Below, piece by piece: positions 47,353 through 54,871 of a DNA stretch of 64,000 nucleotides (the first letter of the stretch is position 1; each line of letters begins with the position of its first letter). The position numbers and the translations under genes were made by a program. This stretch comes from Xylanimonas allomyrinae (GTDB lineage: Bacteria > Actinomycetota > Actinomycetes > Actinomycetales > Cellulomonadaceae), in assembly GCF_004135345.1 (NCBI RefSeq), contig NZ_CP035495.1:1736001-1800000 (forward strand), in the 5' to 3' direction. The notes below the pieces were generated by a model. That model made no database searches, had not been told where the DNA came from, and saw only the letters and a program-made list of their open reading frames with translations.

Positions 47353-47642
47353 GGGCCCATGGACCCGAGGACACCGGCGATCATGACGGCCAGGTCCGAA
47401 CCGCCCAGCACGGTCGCCAGAGGATCGGACGCCTGACCGGGAGCTGCCGTGATCAGGATCCCGGCCAGCGCCGCGACCCCCACCATGACCAGCGCCAGCA
47501 GCCCGCAGGTCAACCACGTCCCGCGCAGCGAGCGCGCCTTGATCCACTCCGAGCGCACCACACGCGCGAACGTCTGCCGGTAGGCGGTGCCGGGCTCGCT
47601 GGTGCCGACCGGCGTCCTGTCCATCACTGCCACGGTCATCAC
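47353..47642 (-). pseudogene. 5' fragment of an ABC-2 type permease gene
   Basis: MTVAVMDRTPVGTSEPG leads to FARVVRSEWIKARSLRGTWLTCGLLALVMVGVAALAGILI, then DPLATVLGGSDLAVMIAGVLGSMG where the IS3 element begins. The WIKxRSLRGTW amphipathic start and first TM are typical of ABC-2 permeases paired with antibiotic- or peptide-export ATPases. Its ATG overlaps the stop of the ATPase gene (ATGA), showing they were one operon. Confidence 0.8.
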
Positions 47643-48592
47643 GCCGCCTCCTTCGTCTCGATGCTGTCCTGCACGGCGCTGACCTGCGCGGACCCGGAGC
47701 CGTACTCCACGCTCCCGCGCGTCAACGCCCAGTACGCCGACTCCAGGCTGGCGCCCACCGGCGCCAGGTGATGCAGCCGCACCCCGGCCTGGGCGGCGAT
47801 GTCACCGATCAGCCCCGCGTCCAGGCCACGGACCTGCACCAGCGCGTCGCCGCCCACCGCGACCGACCCGCCCGCCCGCGCCAGCAACGGCACGAGCACC
47901 GCCGCGTCAGGCGAACCCACCGACACCGCGCCCCCGGTCGAACGGGCGATGAACTCCTCGATCGGGCTGTCCGCCAAGATCCGGCCCTGCCCGATCACCA
48001 GCAGATGGTCCGCCACCAGCTCCATCTCGCTCATCAGGTGCGAGGACAGCAAGATCGTGCAGCCCTCCCCAGCGAGCTGCGTGAGCAGGTTCCGGATCCA
48101 CTGGATCCCGTCGACGTCCAGACCGTTGACCGGCTCGTCCAGGATCAGCACCTGCGGCTCGGCCAGCAGCGCCGCAGCGATGCCCAGCCGCTGGCTCATG
48201 CCCAAAGAGAACAGCCCCACCCGGCGGTGCGCCACCTCCGACAGGCCGACGACCTCCAGCACCGCCTCCACCCGCCGCGGCCCCGCACCCACCGTCGCAC
48301 CCAGCGCGAGCAGATGGTTGCGCGCCGACCGCGCGCCGTCGGCAGCCTTCGCGTCCAACAGCGCGCCCACCTCGGACAACGGCGCACTCGTCCGCTCGAA
48401 CGGGCGGCCGTTGACCAACGCCCGCCCCGACGTCGGACGATCCAGCCCGAGAATCGCGCGCATCGTCGTCGACTTGCCCGCACCATTCGGCCCCAGGAAC
48501 CCAGTCACCCTCCCCGGCTGGACGACAGCACTCACATGGTCCACGGCAACCTTCGAGCCGTACACCTTGGTCAACTCCTGCAACTCGATCAT
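47639..48592 (-). CDS. ABC transporter ATP-binding protein (drug/peptide export type)
   Basis: The ATG at 48592 follows GAAGGATTCC and gives 317 residues. Walker A is FLGPNGAGKST, the signature is LFSLGMSQRLG, Walker B is QVLILDEPVNGLD and the switch His is LLSSHLMSEME. The C-terminal domain (about 225-317) resembles that of bacitracin- or lantibiotic-resistance ATPases. The cognate permease gene downstream is destroyed by an IS3 element, so the ATPase is probably an orphan. Confidence 0.9.
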   Translation of the reverse strand: MIELQELTKVYGSKVAVDHVSAVVQPGRVTGFLGPNGAGKSTTMRAILGLDRPTSGRALVNGRPFERTSAPLSEVGALLDAKAADGARSARNHLLALGATVGAGPRRVEAVLEVVGLSEVAHRRVGLFSLGMSQRLGIAAALLAEPQVLILDEPVNGLDVDGIQWIRNLLTQLAGEGCTILLSSHLMSEMELVADHLLVIGQGRILADSPIEEFIARSTGGAVSVGSPDAAVLVPLLARAGGSVAVGGDALVQVRGLDAGLIGDIAAQAGVRLHHLAPVGASLESAYWALTRGSVEYGSGSAQVSAVQDSIETKEAA

Positions 48593-48819
48593 GAGGAATC
48601 CTTCGTTCGGTTCCCCCAAGGCTCCCCGGGTCGCCCCGGCTTGTCGTCGTCCCGACGAAGCGTCTTCAGTACTCCATCCAGAGCACATCCGACTCACCCG
48701 ACCGACGATCCACGGCGACGGGCCGCCCAGACGTGCGCGCGTTCGCTCAACTGCCGGAGTAGCCCGACCCGGGCTCGACGTCTGCCATCAGCGCCAGCCG
48801 GTCGAGCCCCGCGCTCTTC

Positions 48820-49047
48820 ATGCTGCGACTGGCACGACCGAACAGGTCAAATCGACCGCCCCAGGCGGCGACGCGCATCCCGAAGACCGCACGGTCTCGG
48901 TCCTCGGCGCCGCCACCGACCCCGCAACGACCAGGCGCCGGGCTACCGGCATCGCCGCCCACGAGACGCGCCCCGCCGTCGCGGTCCTCGCCCTCGGCGG
49001 GACCCCCAGCACCGGCACCATCGACGCCTGGATCGACGCGTCCATGT
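48820..49047 (+). pseudogene. fragment of a LysM/BTAD gene paralogue
   Basis: The plus strand encodes TEQVKSTAPGGDAHPEDRTVSVLGAATDPATTRRRATGIAAHETRPAVAVLALGG. The LysM/BTAD gene of the Tad locus (34880-35060) encodes the closely similar TEQVESTAHSGDWDPEDRTVLVLGATVDPATTRRLATGLAAHETRPAVAVLALGE. Neither the beginning nor the end of the gene is present. This is a remnant of a second, diverged copy, so another Tad-type locus or element once stood here. Confidence 0.8.
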
Positions 49048-49296
49048 GATCGACGGCGGAACTCCAGCCACACCAGGCAGTGGCGCGGCTGCGCGACCCG
49101 CCACGACACGCTCGCCATCACCGACCGCGCCGCGACCGTCCTGCGGGCATGCATCCGCTTCTGAAGCGACTGGGAGACATGGCGGGCGCCGGGCTAGAGG
49201 CCACCGTGCGCTGGGCGTGGCTGCCTGCGCCGGCGGAAAGGAGCCGCGACAAGTGACGTGCCGAAGTGGCCAGTCTCTGGTCGCCTGCCTGGCGGT

Positions 49297-49956
49297 TCAG
49301 CCTCGCTGGAGGGCGCTGGTCGTGTCCGCGCGACGTGCACGCCGCGACCGGACGGCCACGCTCGCAGCGATCGGCAGGACCGACACGAGGACGACGATGA
49401 CGGCGAGCAGATCGATGTGGTTGCGCACGAGGGGAAGCCCGCCGAGCAGCGTTCCCGCGAGAGTCAGCCCGCCGGCCCAAAGGATGCCGCCGAGGGCATT
49501 CCACCGCAGGAACCGCTGGTGGTGCAGCGCCCCGACGCCGGCGGTGAGGGGGACGTACGTGCGCACGACGGGCACGAACCGGCCAAGTACGAGCGCGGCC
49601 GGTCCGTAGCGGGTGAAGAAGCGCTCCGCATCCTCGAGCCGGGACGTGCGCAGGACCCGCGCGCCCGGGCGGAACAGGCGGCGCCCGAGGCGGCGCCCGA
49701 TGGTGTAGCCGACCTGGTCGCCAGCGATCGCGGCCGCCGTCGCGACGGCGGCGATCGTCCAGGGCGAGAAACCGAGCCCGGGCGCGAGGATCGCGGCGGC
49801 GACCAGTAGAGAGTCCCCGGGAAGGAACGGGAAGAGCACGCCGGACTCGACGAACACGGTCAGAGCGACGCCGAGCAGCGCCCACGATCCGAACGAGTGG
49901 AGCAGGGCGGCGGGGTCGAGTGGTCCTGCGGCTGGCAGAAGCGTGGCAGCGAGCAT
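49297..49956 (-). CDS. DedA-family membrane protein
   Basis: The 219-residue polytopic protein has the DedA signature: FVESGVLFPFLPGDSLL, GYTIGRRLGRRL, FFTRYGPAALVLGRFVPVVRTYVPLTAG and RFLRWNALGGILWAG. DedA proteins include undecaprenyl-phosphate flippases (UptA/PopT type) that recycle the cell-wall lipid carrier. The 18-bp box 45 bp upstream is shared with the two-component system and uppP, which supports a lipid-carrier role. This is inference. Confidence 0.88.
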   Translation of the reverse strand: MLAATLLPAAGPLDPAALLHSFGSWALLGVALTVFVESGVLFPFLPGDSLLVAAAILAPGLGFSPWTIAAVATAAAIAGDQVGYTIGRRLGRRLFRPGARVLRTSRLEDAERFFTRYGPAALVLGRFVPVVRTYVPLTAGVGALHHQRFLRWNALGGILWAGGLTLAGTLLGGLPLVRNHIDLLAVIVVLVSVLPIAASVAVRSRRARRADTTSALQRG

Positions 49957-50000
49957 CGGATGGGGTTCCCTTCGTCACCGCGATGGTCTCGGACGGCGTC

Positions 50001-50018
50001 CGAAGAAACGTCGAAGGA
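50001..50018 (-). promoter_or_regulatory. 18-bp regulator box upstream of dedA
   Basis: CGAAGAAACGTCGAAGGA. Two CGAAG(A/G)A half-sites lie 11 bp apart in direct orientation, the arrangement used by OmpR-type regulators. It lies 45 bp upstream of the dedA start codon. Two further copies lie at 51760 and 51811. Confidence 0.7.
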
Positions 50019-50044
50019 TGCGGCGTGGGCGACCCGCGCCGGGT

Positions 50045-51052
50045 TCACGCGGACGGGACGGTCAGGACGATCGTCGTGCCGGCGGCGGACGTGCTCGCAA
50101 CGGCCACTGTCCCTCCGTTGCGAACGGCAAGGTCGCGTATCAGTGCCAGGCCGATCCCGAACCCCGGCCGACGCCCGGTGGTGCCCGGCCTCGACGGCGG
50201 TTCCGCATGGGCGAACCGGTCGAACACGCGGGACGGGTCGATCCCGCTGATACCCGAGCCGTGGTCGATCACCACCAGGTCGACGACGCTGCCCCGGCTT
50301 GTCAGGCTGACCACGACCTGGGCCCCGTCGTTCGAGTGGTTGACGGCATTGTCCACGAGCGCCGTGACGCAGCGGCGCAGACTCGTCGCGGGCATCGCGA
50401 CGGCGGCCGCGTCGTCGTGCTCGACCAGGATCGAGATCCCTCGCGGCGCAGCGAGGGCCCGCATCGACTCGACCGCAGCCGTGACCGTGGCTACGGCGTC
50501 GGTCGGGGCCGCGGAACCCTCGGCGGTGTCCTCGCCCGCCGCCAGGAGCAGGTCGTTCACGAGATCGACGAGCGTGCGCGAGTCGGTTCGCAGCTCGGCG
50601 ACGGACCGGCCGACGTCGGTCGTCGGGTCGGTGCGGAGCTGCAGGAGCTGAACGCGGGCGTCCAGCGCCGCGAGCGGCGTGCGCAGCTCGTGGCTCGCGT
50701 CAGCGACGAACGTGCGCTGGATGCGCAGCGCGTCGCCGAGCGGGCGCACGGCCCGGCGGGCGATGAGCCAGCTCAGGACGCCCGCCACGACGATCGCGCC
50801 CGCCCCGAGAAGCATGAGCGCCACAATCAGCTCCACGGAGTCGACGTAGATGCGCCCCGCGCCGGGCCGTACCGGCTCCAGGAGCTCGCTGGGGCGCGAC
50901 TGGCGAACGACCACGAGGACGGCACCCGCGACCACGGCCAGCACCAGGACGGACGTCGCGACGGTGATCTGTCGTGTCACTGTCCACGCCGCGCTGCGGA
51001 CCGCAGCGGCGTCGCCGTCCGTGGCCCGACCGCGACGGAATCGGCGGATCAC
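50045..51052 (-). CDS. sensor histidine kinase of an OmpR-type system
   Basis: The GTG at 51052 overlaps the response-regulator stop (GTGA), giving 335 residues. Two TM segments (ITVATSVLVLAVVAGAVLVVV and LIVALMLLGAGAIVVAGVLSWLI) flank a very short extracytoplasmic loop of about 35 residues. The H box is FVADASHELRTPLAALDARV, the N box LRRCVTALVDNAVNH, then DHGSGI and FGIGLALIRDLA. A loop this small suggests intramembrane or lipid sensing, as in kinases that detect antibiotics or lipid II stress. The neighbouring UppP and DedA fit this. Confidence 0.9.
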   Translation of the reverse strand: MIRRFRRGRATDGDAAAVRSAAWTVTRQITVATSVLVLAVVAGAVLVVVRQSRPSELLEPVRPGAGRIYVDSVELIVALMLLGAGAIVVAGVLSWLIARRAVRPLGDALRIQRTFVADASHELRTPLAALDARVQLLQLRTDPTTDVGRSVAELRTDSRTLVDLVNDLLLAAGEDTAEGSAAPTDAVATVTAAVESMRALAAPRGISILVEHDDAAAVAMPATSLRRCVTALVDNAVNHSNDGAQVVVSLTSRGSVVDLVVIDHGSGISGIDPSRVFDRFAHAEPPSRPGTTGRRPGFGIGLALIRDLAVRNGGTVAVASTSAAGTTIVLTVPSA

Positions 51053-51735
51053 AGCGTCCCCAGCCGATAGCCCTGGCCACGGACGGTGACGACGATGCTC
51101 GGCTCGGTCTTGCGGCGCAGGTAGTGGACGTAAGCGTCGACGGCGCCCACCTGCGCCGCGCCCGCGAACACGGCCTCGGCGACCTGCCCGCGAGAGAACG
51201 TGCGGTGCGGCTCGCCGACGAGCAGGCGCAGCAGGTCGTTCTCCTTCGGCGTGAGCACCACGGGCGCGCCATAGGGGGAGTACAAGCAGCGGCTGGCCGG
51301 GTAGTAGTCCCAGACGCCGATCGGGACGGCATCGGACTCCTCGCCGAACGTGCGCCGCAGCGCGCGCAGGCGCGCGAGCAGCTCGTCGAAGTCGAACGGC
51401 TTGACCAGGTAGTCGTTCGCACCGGCATCGAGGCCGGCTACCTTGTCCGGGACGGTGCCCAGCGCCGTGAGCACAAGGATCGGTGTGGCGATGCCGGCCC
51501 GCCGGATCGCGGCCACGACCTCGATGCCGTCGAGGCCCGGCAGCCTGCGGTCCACGACCATCGCGTCGAACACCCCGCCGAGCGCCGCGTCCAGACCAGC
51601 CGCGCCGTCGACGCACAGGGTGACGTCGTACGTGTCCGACAGGTAGTCGGTCATGACGGGACCCAGACGCGGGTCGTCCTCGATCAGCAGCAAGCGCGGT
51701 GCCGGGCCGGCCGTTCGGGGAGTGACGTCGTTCAT
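51049..51735 (-). CDS. OmpR-family response regulator
   Basis: The 228-residue protein has a receiver domain (LLLIEDDPRLG, phospho-Asp in AMVVDRRLPGLDG, Lys in DYLVKPFDFDELLARL) and a C-terminal winged helix (VVLTPKENDLLRLLVGEPHRTFSRGQVAEAVF ... VHYLRRKTEPSIVVTVRGQGYRL). It is co-translated with the histidine kinase. A box of its presumed binding motif lies 25 bp upstream, so autoregulation is likely. Confidence 0.92.
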   Translation of the reverse strand: MNDVTPRTAGPAPRLLLIEDDPRLGPVMTDYLSDTYDVTLCVDGAAGLDAALGGVFDAMVVDRRLPGLDGIEVVAAIRRAGIATPILVLTALGTVPDKVAGLDAGANDYLVKPFDFDELLARLRALRRTFGEESDAVPIGVWDYYPASRCLYSPYGAPVVLTPKENDLLRLLVGEPHRTFSRGQVAEAVFAGAAQVGAVDAYVHYLRRKTEPSIVVTVRGQGYRLGTL

Positions 51736-51759
51736 GGGGCCGAGCGTGCACCATCGCGT

Positions 51760-51777
51760 CGAAGAAACAACGAAGGA
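51760..51777 (-). promoter_or_regulatory. 18-bp regulator box upstream of the two-component operon
   Basis: CGAAGAAACAACGAAGGA matches the dedA box at 16 of 18 positions. It lies 25 bp upstream of the response-regulator start codon in the 117-bp divergent region shared with uppP. Confidence 0.7.
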
Positions 51778-51810
51778 CCATCTGTGACGCGGGTGGACCA
51801 TGAGCCACCC

Positions 51811-51828
51811 TCCTTCGAAGATTCTTCG
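51811..51828. promoter_or_regulatory. 18-bp regulator box upstream of uppP
   Basis: Read on the minus strand it is CGAAGAATCTTCGAAGGA, the third copy of the motif. The CGAAGATTCTTCG core is also palindromic. It lies 25 bp upstream of the uppP start codon. Confidence 0.65.
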
Positions 51829-51852
51829 CGCCCGGCCGCGAGGCTGACGCGC

Positions 51853-52686
51853 ATGAATCTGCTGTCCGCGATCCTGCTCGGCGTCGTCGAGGGTGTGACC
51901 GAGTTCCTCCCCGTGTCCTCCACAGGCCACCTGACGATCACCGAGAGGCTGCTCGGTCTGCCGATCAACGACGCCGGTGTTACCGCGTTCACCGCGATCG
52001 TGCAGATCGGGGCGGTTGCCGCTGTCGTGTCCTACTTCCGGCGCGACATCGTCCACCTCGCCGCGACAGGGGTGCGCGGTCTGCGGGATGCCAGCGCCCG
52101 CGGGACCGACTACCGGCTCGCGTGGTGGGTGGTCGTCGGGTCGGTCCCGGTGGGTGTCGTCGGGCTCGCGACCCGGCACGTCGTCTCTGGACCGCTGCGC
52201 AACCTGTGGGTGGTCGTCGCGGCGCTCGCCGGCTGGAGCGTCGTCATGTGGCTGGCCGAGCGTGCGGCGACGCTGAACCGGACCGAGGGAGACCTCACGC
52301 TCACCGACGCCGTCGTGATCGGGCTGGTGCAGTGCCTGGCCCTGGTGCCGGGTGTGTCCCGCTCGGGCGCCACCATCAGTGCCGGACTCTTCCGTGGCCT
52401 GGACCGCGTGGTCGCCACACGCGTCTCGTTCTTCCTGTCGATCCCTGCGCTGGTGGCCGCCGGCGGGTACGAGGCAGCCGCCAGCGCTTCAGACGTCGGC
52501 GCGTCGGTCGGCTGGGGTGCCACCGTTCTCGCGACGCTCGTGAGCTTCGCCGTCGCCTACGCGTCGATCGCGTGGCTCCTCCGGTTGGTCGTGCACCGCC
52601 CGATCAGCGTGTTCGCCGGGTACCGGGTCGGTCTTGCCACCGCGGTCGCGGTGCTGCTCAGCACCGGCGCCCTCAGCGCGACATGA
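51853..52686 (+). CDS. uppP: undecaprenyl-diphosphatase UppP (BacA type)
   Basis: UppP removes a phosphate from undecaprenyl pyrophosphate on the outer side of the membrane, regenerating the carrier lipid for peptidoglycan; extra activity gives bacitracin resistance. The 277-residue polytopic protein has the two signatures VVEGVTEFLPVSSTGHL (with the catalytic Glu pair and His) and PGVSRSGATIS (Ser/Arg). It is divergent from the OmpR-type regulator and shares its upstream motif. Actinomycetes often have another copy as housekeeping enzyme, so this one may be the stress-inducible paralogue. Confidence 0.95.
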   Translation: MNLLSAILLGVVEGVTEFLPVSSTGHLTITERLLGLPINDAGVTAFTAIVQIGAVAAVVSYFRRDIVHLAATGVRGLRDASARGTDYRLAWWVVVGSVPVGVVGLATRHVVSGPLRNLWVVVAALAGWSVVMWLAERAATLNRTEGDLTLTDAVVIGLVQCLALVPGVSRSGATISAGLFRGLDRVVATRVSFFLSIPALVAAGGYEAAASASDVGASVGWGATVLATLVSFAVAYASIAWLLRLVVHRPISVFAGYRVGLATAVAVLLSTGALSAT

Positions 52687-52746
52687 CCCGACGCACACTC
52701 CACCCCCGGCGCACGTCGGCGTACCGACCGGCGTCAGGATGTGGCC

Positions 52747-53493
52747 ATGACTGAGACGCTCGTCCGTGCCGTGGCCGGAGTAGCACTCCTGGTCGTGATC
52801 ACGGCGACGGTGCTGTGGTGGGCGCGGGTGCCGCGACCGTGGGCGCCTGGCAAGGCCGTGCTGCGCGGCACCCTGCAGCTCGCCGCGATCAGCCTGGTGC
52901 TGCGCGGCGTCATCGGCGACGCACGCTGGGTGGCCCTGGCGATGACCGTGATGTTCGCCGTCGCGTCCGTCACCGTGGCACGCCGTCTCGGACTGGGCCC
53001 GTCACGAGCCGTTCCCGTCGTCGCAGCGATGGGCGTCGGCGTGGCCGTTGCACTCGGCACGGCGTTCGGCACCGGCGCCATCGACGCGACACCCCGGTAC
53101 ACGCTCGCGCTCGGAGGCATCGTCATCGGCGGGTCCATGACGACGGCCACGCTCGCGGGACGCCGGCTGGCATCGAGTCTCCGCCTGCGCTGGGCCGAGG
53201 TCGAAGCCTGGCTCGCACTCGGGGCCACACGCCGACAGGCGACGGCGGTCATCGCACGCGAGTCTGTCGCCGAGGCCCTCGTCCCGGCCATCGACCAGAC
53301 CCGCACCACCGGGCTGGTCACCTTGCCGGGGGCGTTCGTCGGCGCGATCTTCGGTGGCGCATCTCCGGTCGAGGCCGGACGCTTCCAGATCGTCGTGCTT
53401 GCTGCCATTCTCGCTGCAGGGGCCGTGACTGCCGTCCTGCTACTGACCGCCATCGCGCCGACCCCGACCAGACCTATGGCACCCCCGGGCTGA
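52747..53493 (+). CDS. FetB/UPF0014-family ABC permease
   Basis: The 248-residue polytopic membrane protein has about seven TM segments. The signature GATRRQATAVIARESVAEALVPAIDQTRTTGLVTLPGAFVG is the cytoplasmic loop of the FetB (YbbM) family, which forms an iron- or cation-exporting ABC transporter with FetA. No ATPase gene lies beside it, so the partner would be elsewhere. The start ATG at 52747 is weakly supported; GTG at 52741 is possible. Confidence 0.82.
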   Translation: MTETLVRAVAGVALLVVITATVLWWARVPRPWAPGKAVLRGTLQLAAISLVLRGVIGDARWVALAMTVMFAVASVTVARRLGLGPSRAVPVVAAMGVGVAVALGTAFGTGAIDATPRYTLALGGIVIGGSMTTATLAGRRLASSLRLRWAEVEAWLALGATRRQATAVIARESVAEALVPAIDQTRTTGLVTLPGAFVGAIFGGASPVEAGRFQIVVLAAILAAGAVTAVLLLTAIAPTPTRPMAPPG

Positions 53494-53891
53494 GCAGGCC
53501 CACTGCAATCTGGACAGCGCCTCCGCGACGCACACTCAGCCCAAATCCACCGCTCGGCGGCTGTCCGGGTGGGTCTGTCTTGTGCCCGAGAGCCGCGGGT
53601 GTGGCCGCTGATCTGCGAAAATGGGTACCTCTGGCATGGACTGGTCCGCGGTGAAGCCCTGTCACCTTGTGGGTGAAGAGGCTTCGGGCAGGCGATCGCG
53701 GCACTGGCGGTGCGGCAGGCTCTCGCCTCAGGTTGCCCAGTCGCTCTTGACGGATCATCTGAAGGCCGAGGTCGACCAGCGCGAGCGGACAACTGGCTGA
53801 CCGCCACCGCGCCCGAGCGATCTCCCGCTTGTCGAACCGTTCGGTCAGCGTCAGCACGGCATCGGGCGGGCCGCGTGTCGGAGACTCGACC
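53494..53891. other. 398-bp region with no recognised gene
   Basis: A minus-strand frame (to about 53870) encodes LTLTERFDKREIARARWRSASCPLALVDLGLQ, but it lacks a start signal and any family likeness; the plus strand is equally unremarkable. It may be decayed mobile-element sequence. It includes the promoter region of the I36-like gene. Confidence 0.35.
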
Positions 53892-54284
53892 ATGCTCCGT
53901 TCGATGCGCCGTCCGCCCATCCGCCTTCCTCGACTCGCCGCAGCCCTGCTTGTTCTGTGCACGCTGTCGTTCGGTCTTGCCTCCCCTGCGGCGGCATCTG
54001 CGCCGGAAGTGATGCCCTTGAGTTCGGCTTCGTGTGCTGCCGGTCGCTTCTGCCTGTGGTCGGGCAGCATGTATGCCGGTACGTTCTACGGCACGACTGG
54101 CAACCAGAACGTGACTGGATTGTCGAGCGCAAAGTCGGTGTGGAACCGGTCTGGGCGAGCCGTCCGCGTGTTCTCGGGTGCTGCGGGCACCGGCACGTCC
54201 CAGTGCTTCGCGGCCGGGGTGCAGTCTGCGTCGGTGTCGGTGCCCGCCGGATCGGTGCGGTTCTTGACCACGACGTCGTGCTAG
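53892..54284 (+). CDS. secreted I36-type peptidase-inhibitor-like protein
   Basis: The 130-residue protein has a signal peptide (PRLAAALLVLCTLSFGLASPAAA) followed by CAAGRFCLWSGSMYAGTFYG and TGLSSAKSVWNRSGRAVRVFSG, the beta/gamma-crystallin-like fold of the peptidase inhibitor I36 (SMI) family. Four Cys could form two disulphides. Actual inhibitor activity is not proven for most members. Its stop is overlapped by the sigma-factor start, so expression is coupled to the ECF sigma system. Confidence 0.75.
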   Translation: MLRSMRRPPIRLPRLAAALLVLCTLSFGLASPAAASAPEVMPLSSASCAAGRFCLWSGSMYAGTFYGTTGNQNVTGLSSAKSVWNRSGRAVRVFSGAAGTGTSQCFAAGVQSASVSVPAGSVRFLTTTSC

Positions 54285-54871
54285 ATCGCTTCCGTCACGG
54301 CCCTGGTCCTCAGACTGAGTTCGACGGTTTCGAGGAGTTTGCGCGTTGCGTGTACTCCTGTCTTCACGGGTACGTGCTGCGCCAGGTCGGCCCGAACGAT
54401 GTCGACGACGTCGTCTCTGAGGCACTCACGGTGGCGTGGCGTCGCTGGGGCGACCGCCCGCCAACGGGGGACCGGTGCCGGGCGTGGGTGTTCGGGATCG
54501 CCCACAAGAAGGTCCTCGAGTTGTACCGCGCCCGCGACCGGGACCGGTGCGTCGTGGATGCCGTCGCGGCCCAGCCGCCTGGCGCGTCTGCGGCCGTCGA
54601 CGACGTCGTGGCCACGGACCGGGTGCAGCGCTGGCTCGGCGAGTTGCCCGTGCATGAACGGGCGTCGGTGTACCTGGTGGCGATCTGCGGGTTCACCCTC
54701 GCCGAGGTGGGGATGATCCTGGGGCACCCGACCTCGACGATCAGTGCGCGGGTCACCCGCGCGCTGCGGCGGATGCGCCCGCTCGCCGACACCGAGATGG
54801 CATCCGGCGACACCGAGATGGCGCTGGTCAACACGCAGATGGAAGGGAGCGGTCGTGGCCTCGGACGATGA
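54278..54871 (+). CDS. ECF-type sigma-70 factor
   Basis: The GTG at 54278 lies inside the end of the I36-like gene and gives 197 residues. Region 2 is FEEFARCVYSCLHGYVLRQVGPNDVDDVVSEALTVAWRRW; region 4 is LGELPVHERASVYLVAICGFTLAEVGMILGHPTSTISARVTRALRRMRP. The tail holds DTEMASGDTEMALVNTQME. Its ribosome binding site is not obvious, which fits coupling to the gene before. The next gene encodes a probable membrane partner that may act as anti-sigma factor. Confidence 0.88.
   Translation: MLDRFRHGPGPQTEFDGFEEFARCVYSCLHGYVLRQVGPNDVDDVVSEALTVAWRRWGDRPPTGDRCRAWVFGIAHKKVLELYRARDRDRCVVDAVAAQPPGASAAVDDVVATDRVQRWLGELPVHERASVYLVAICGFTLAEVGMILGHPTSTISARVTRALRRMRPLADTEMASGDTEMALVNTQMEGSGRGLGR

Noticed and set aside
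43205-47360. GGGCC at both ends of the IS3 element as its target duplication
   Set aside because: The left copy is one base away from the repeat end, and joining the permease fragments through it is out of frame with much of the gene missing, so it may be chance.
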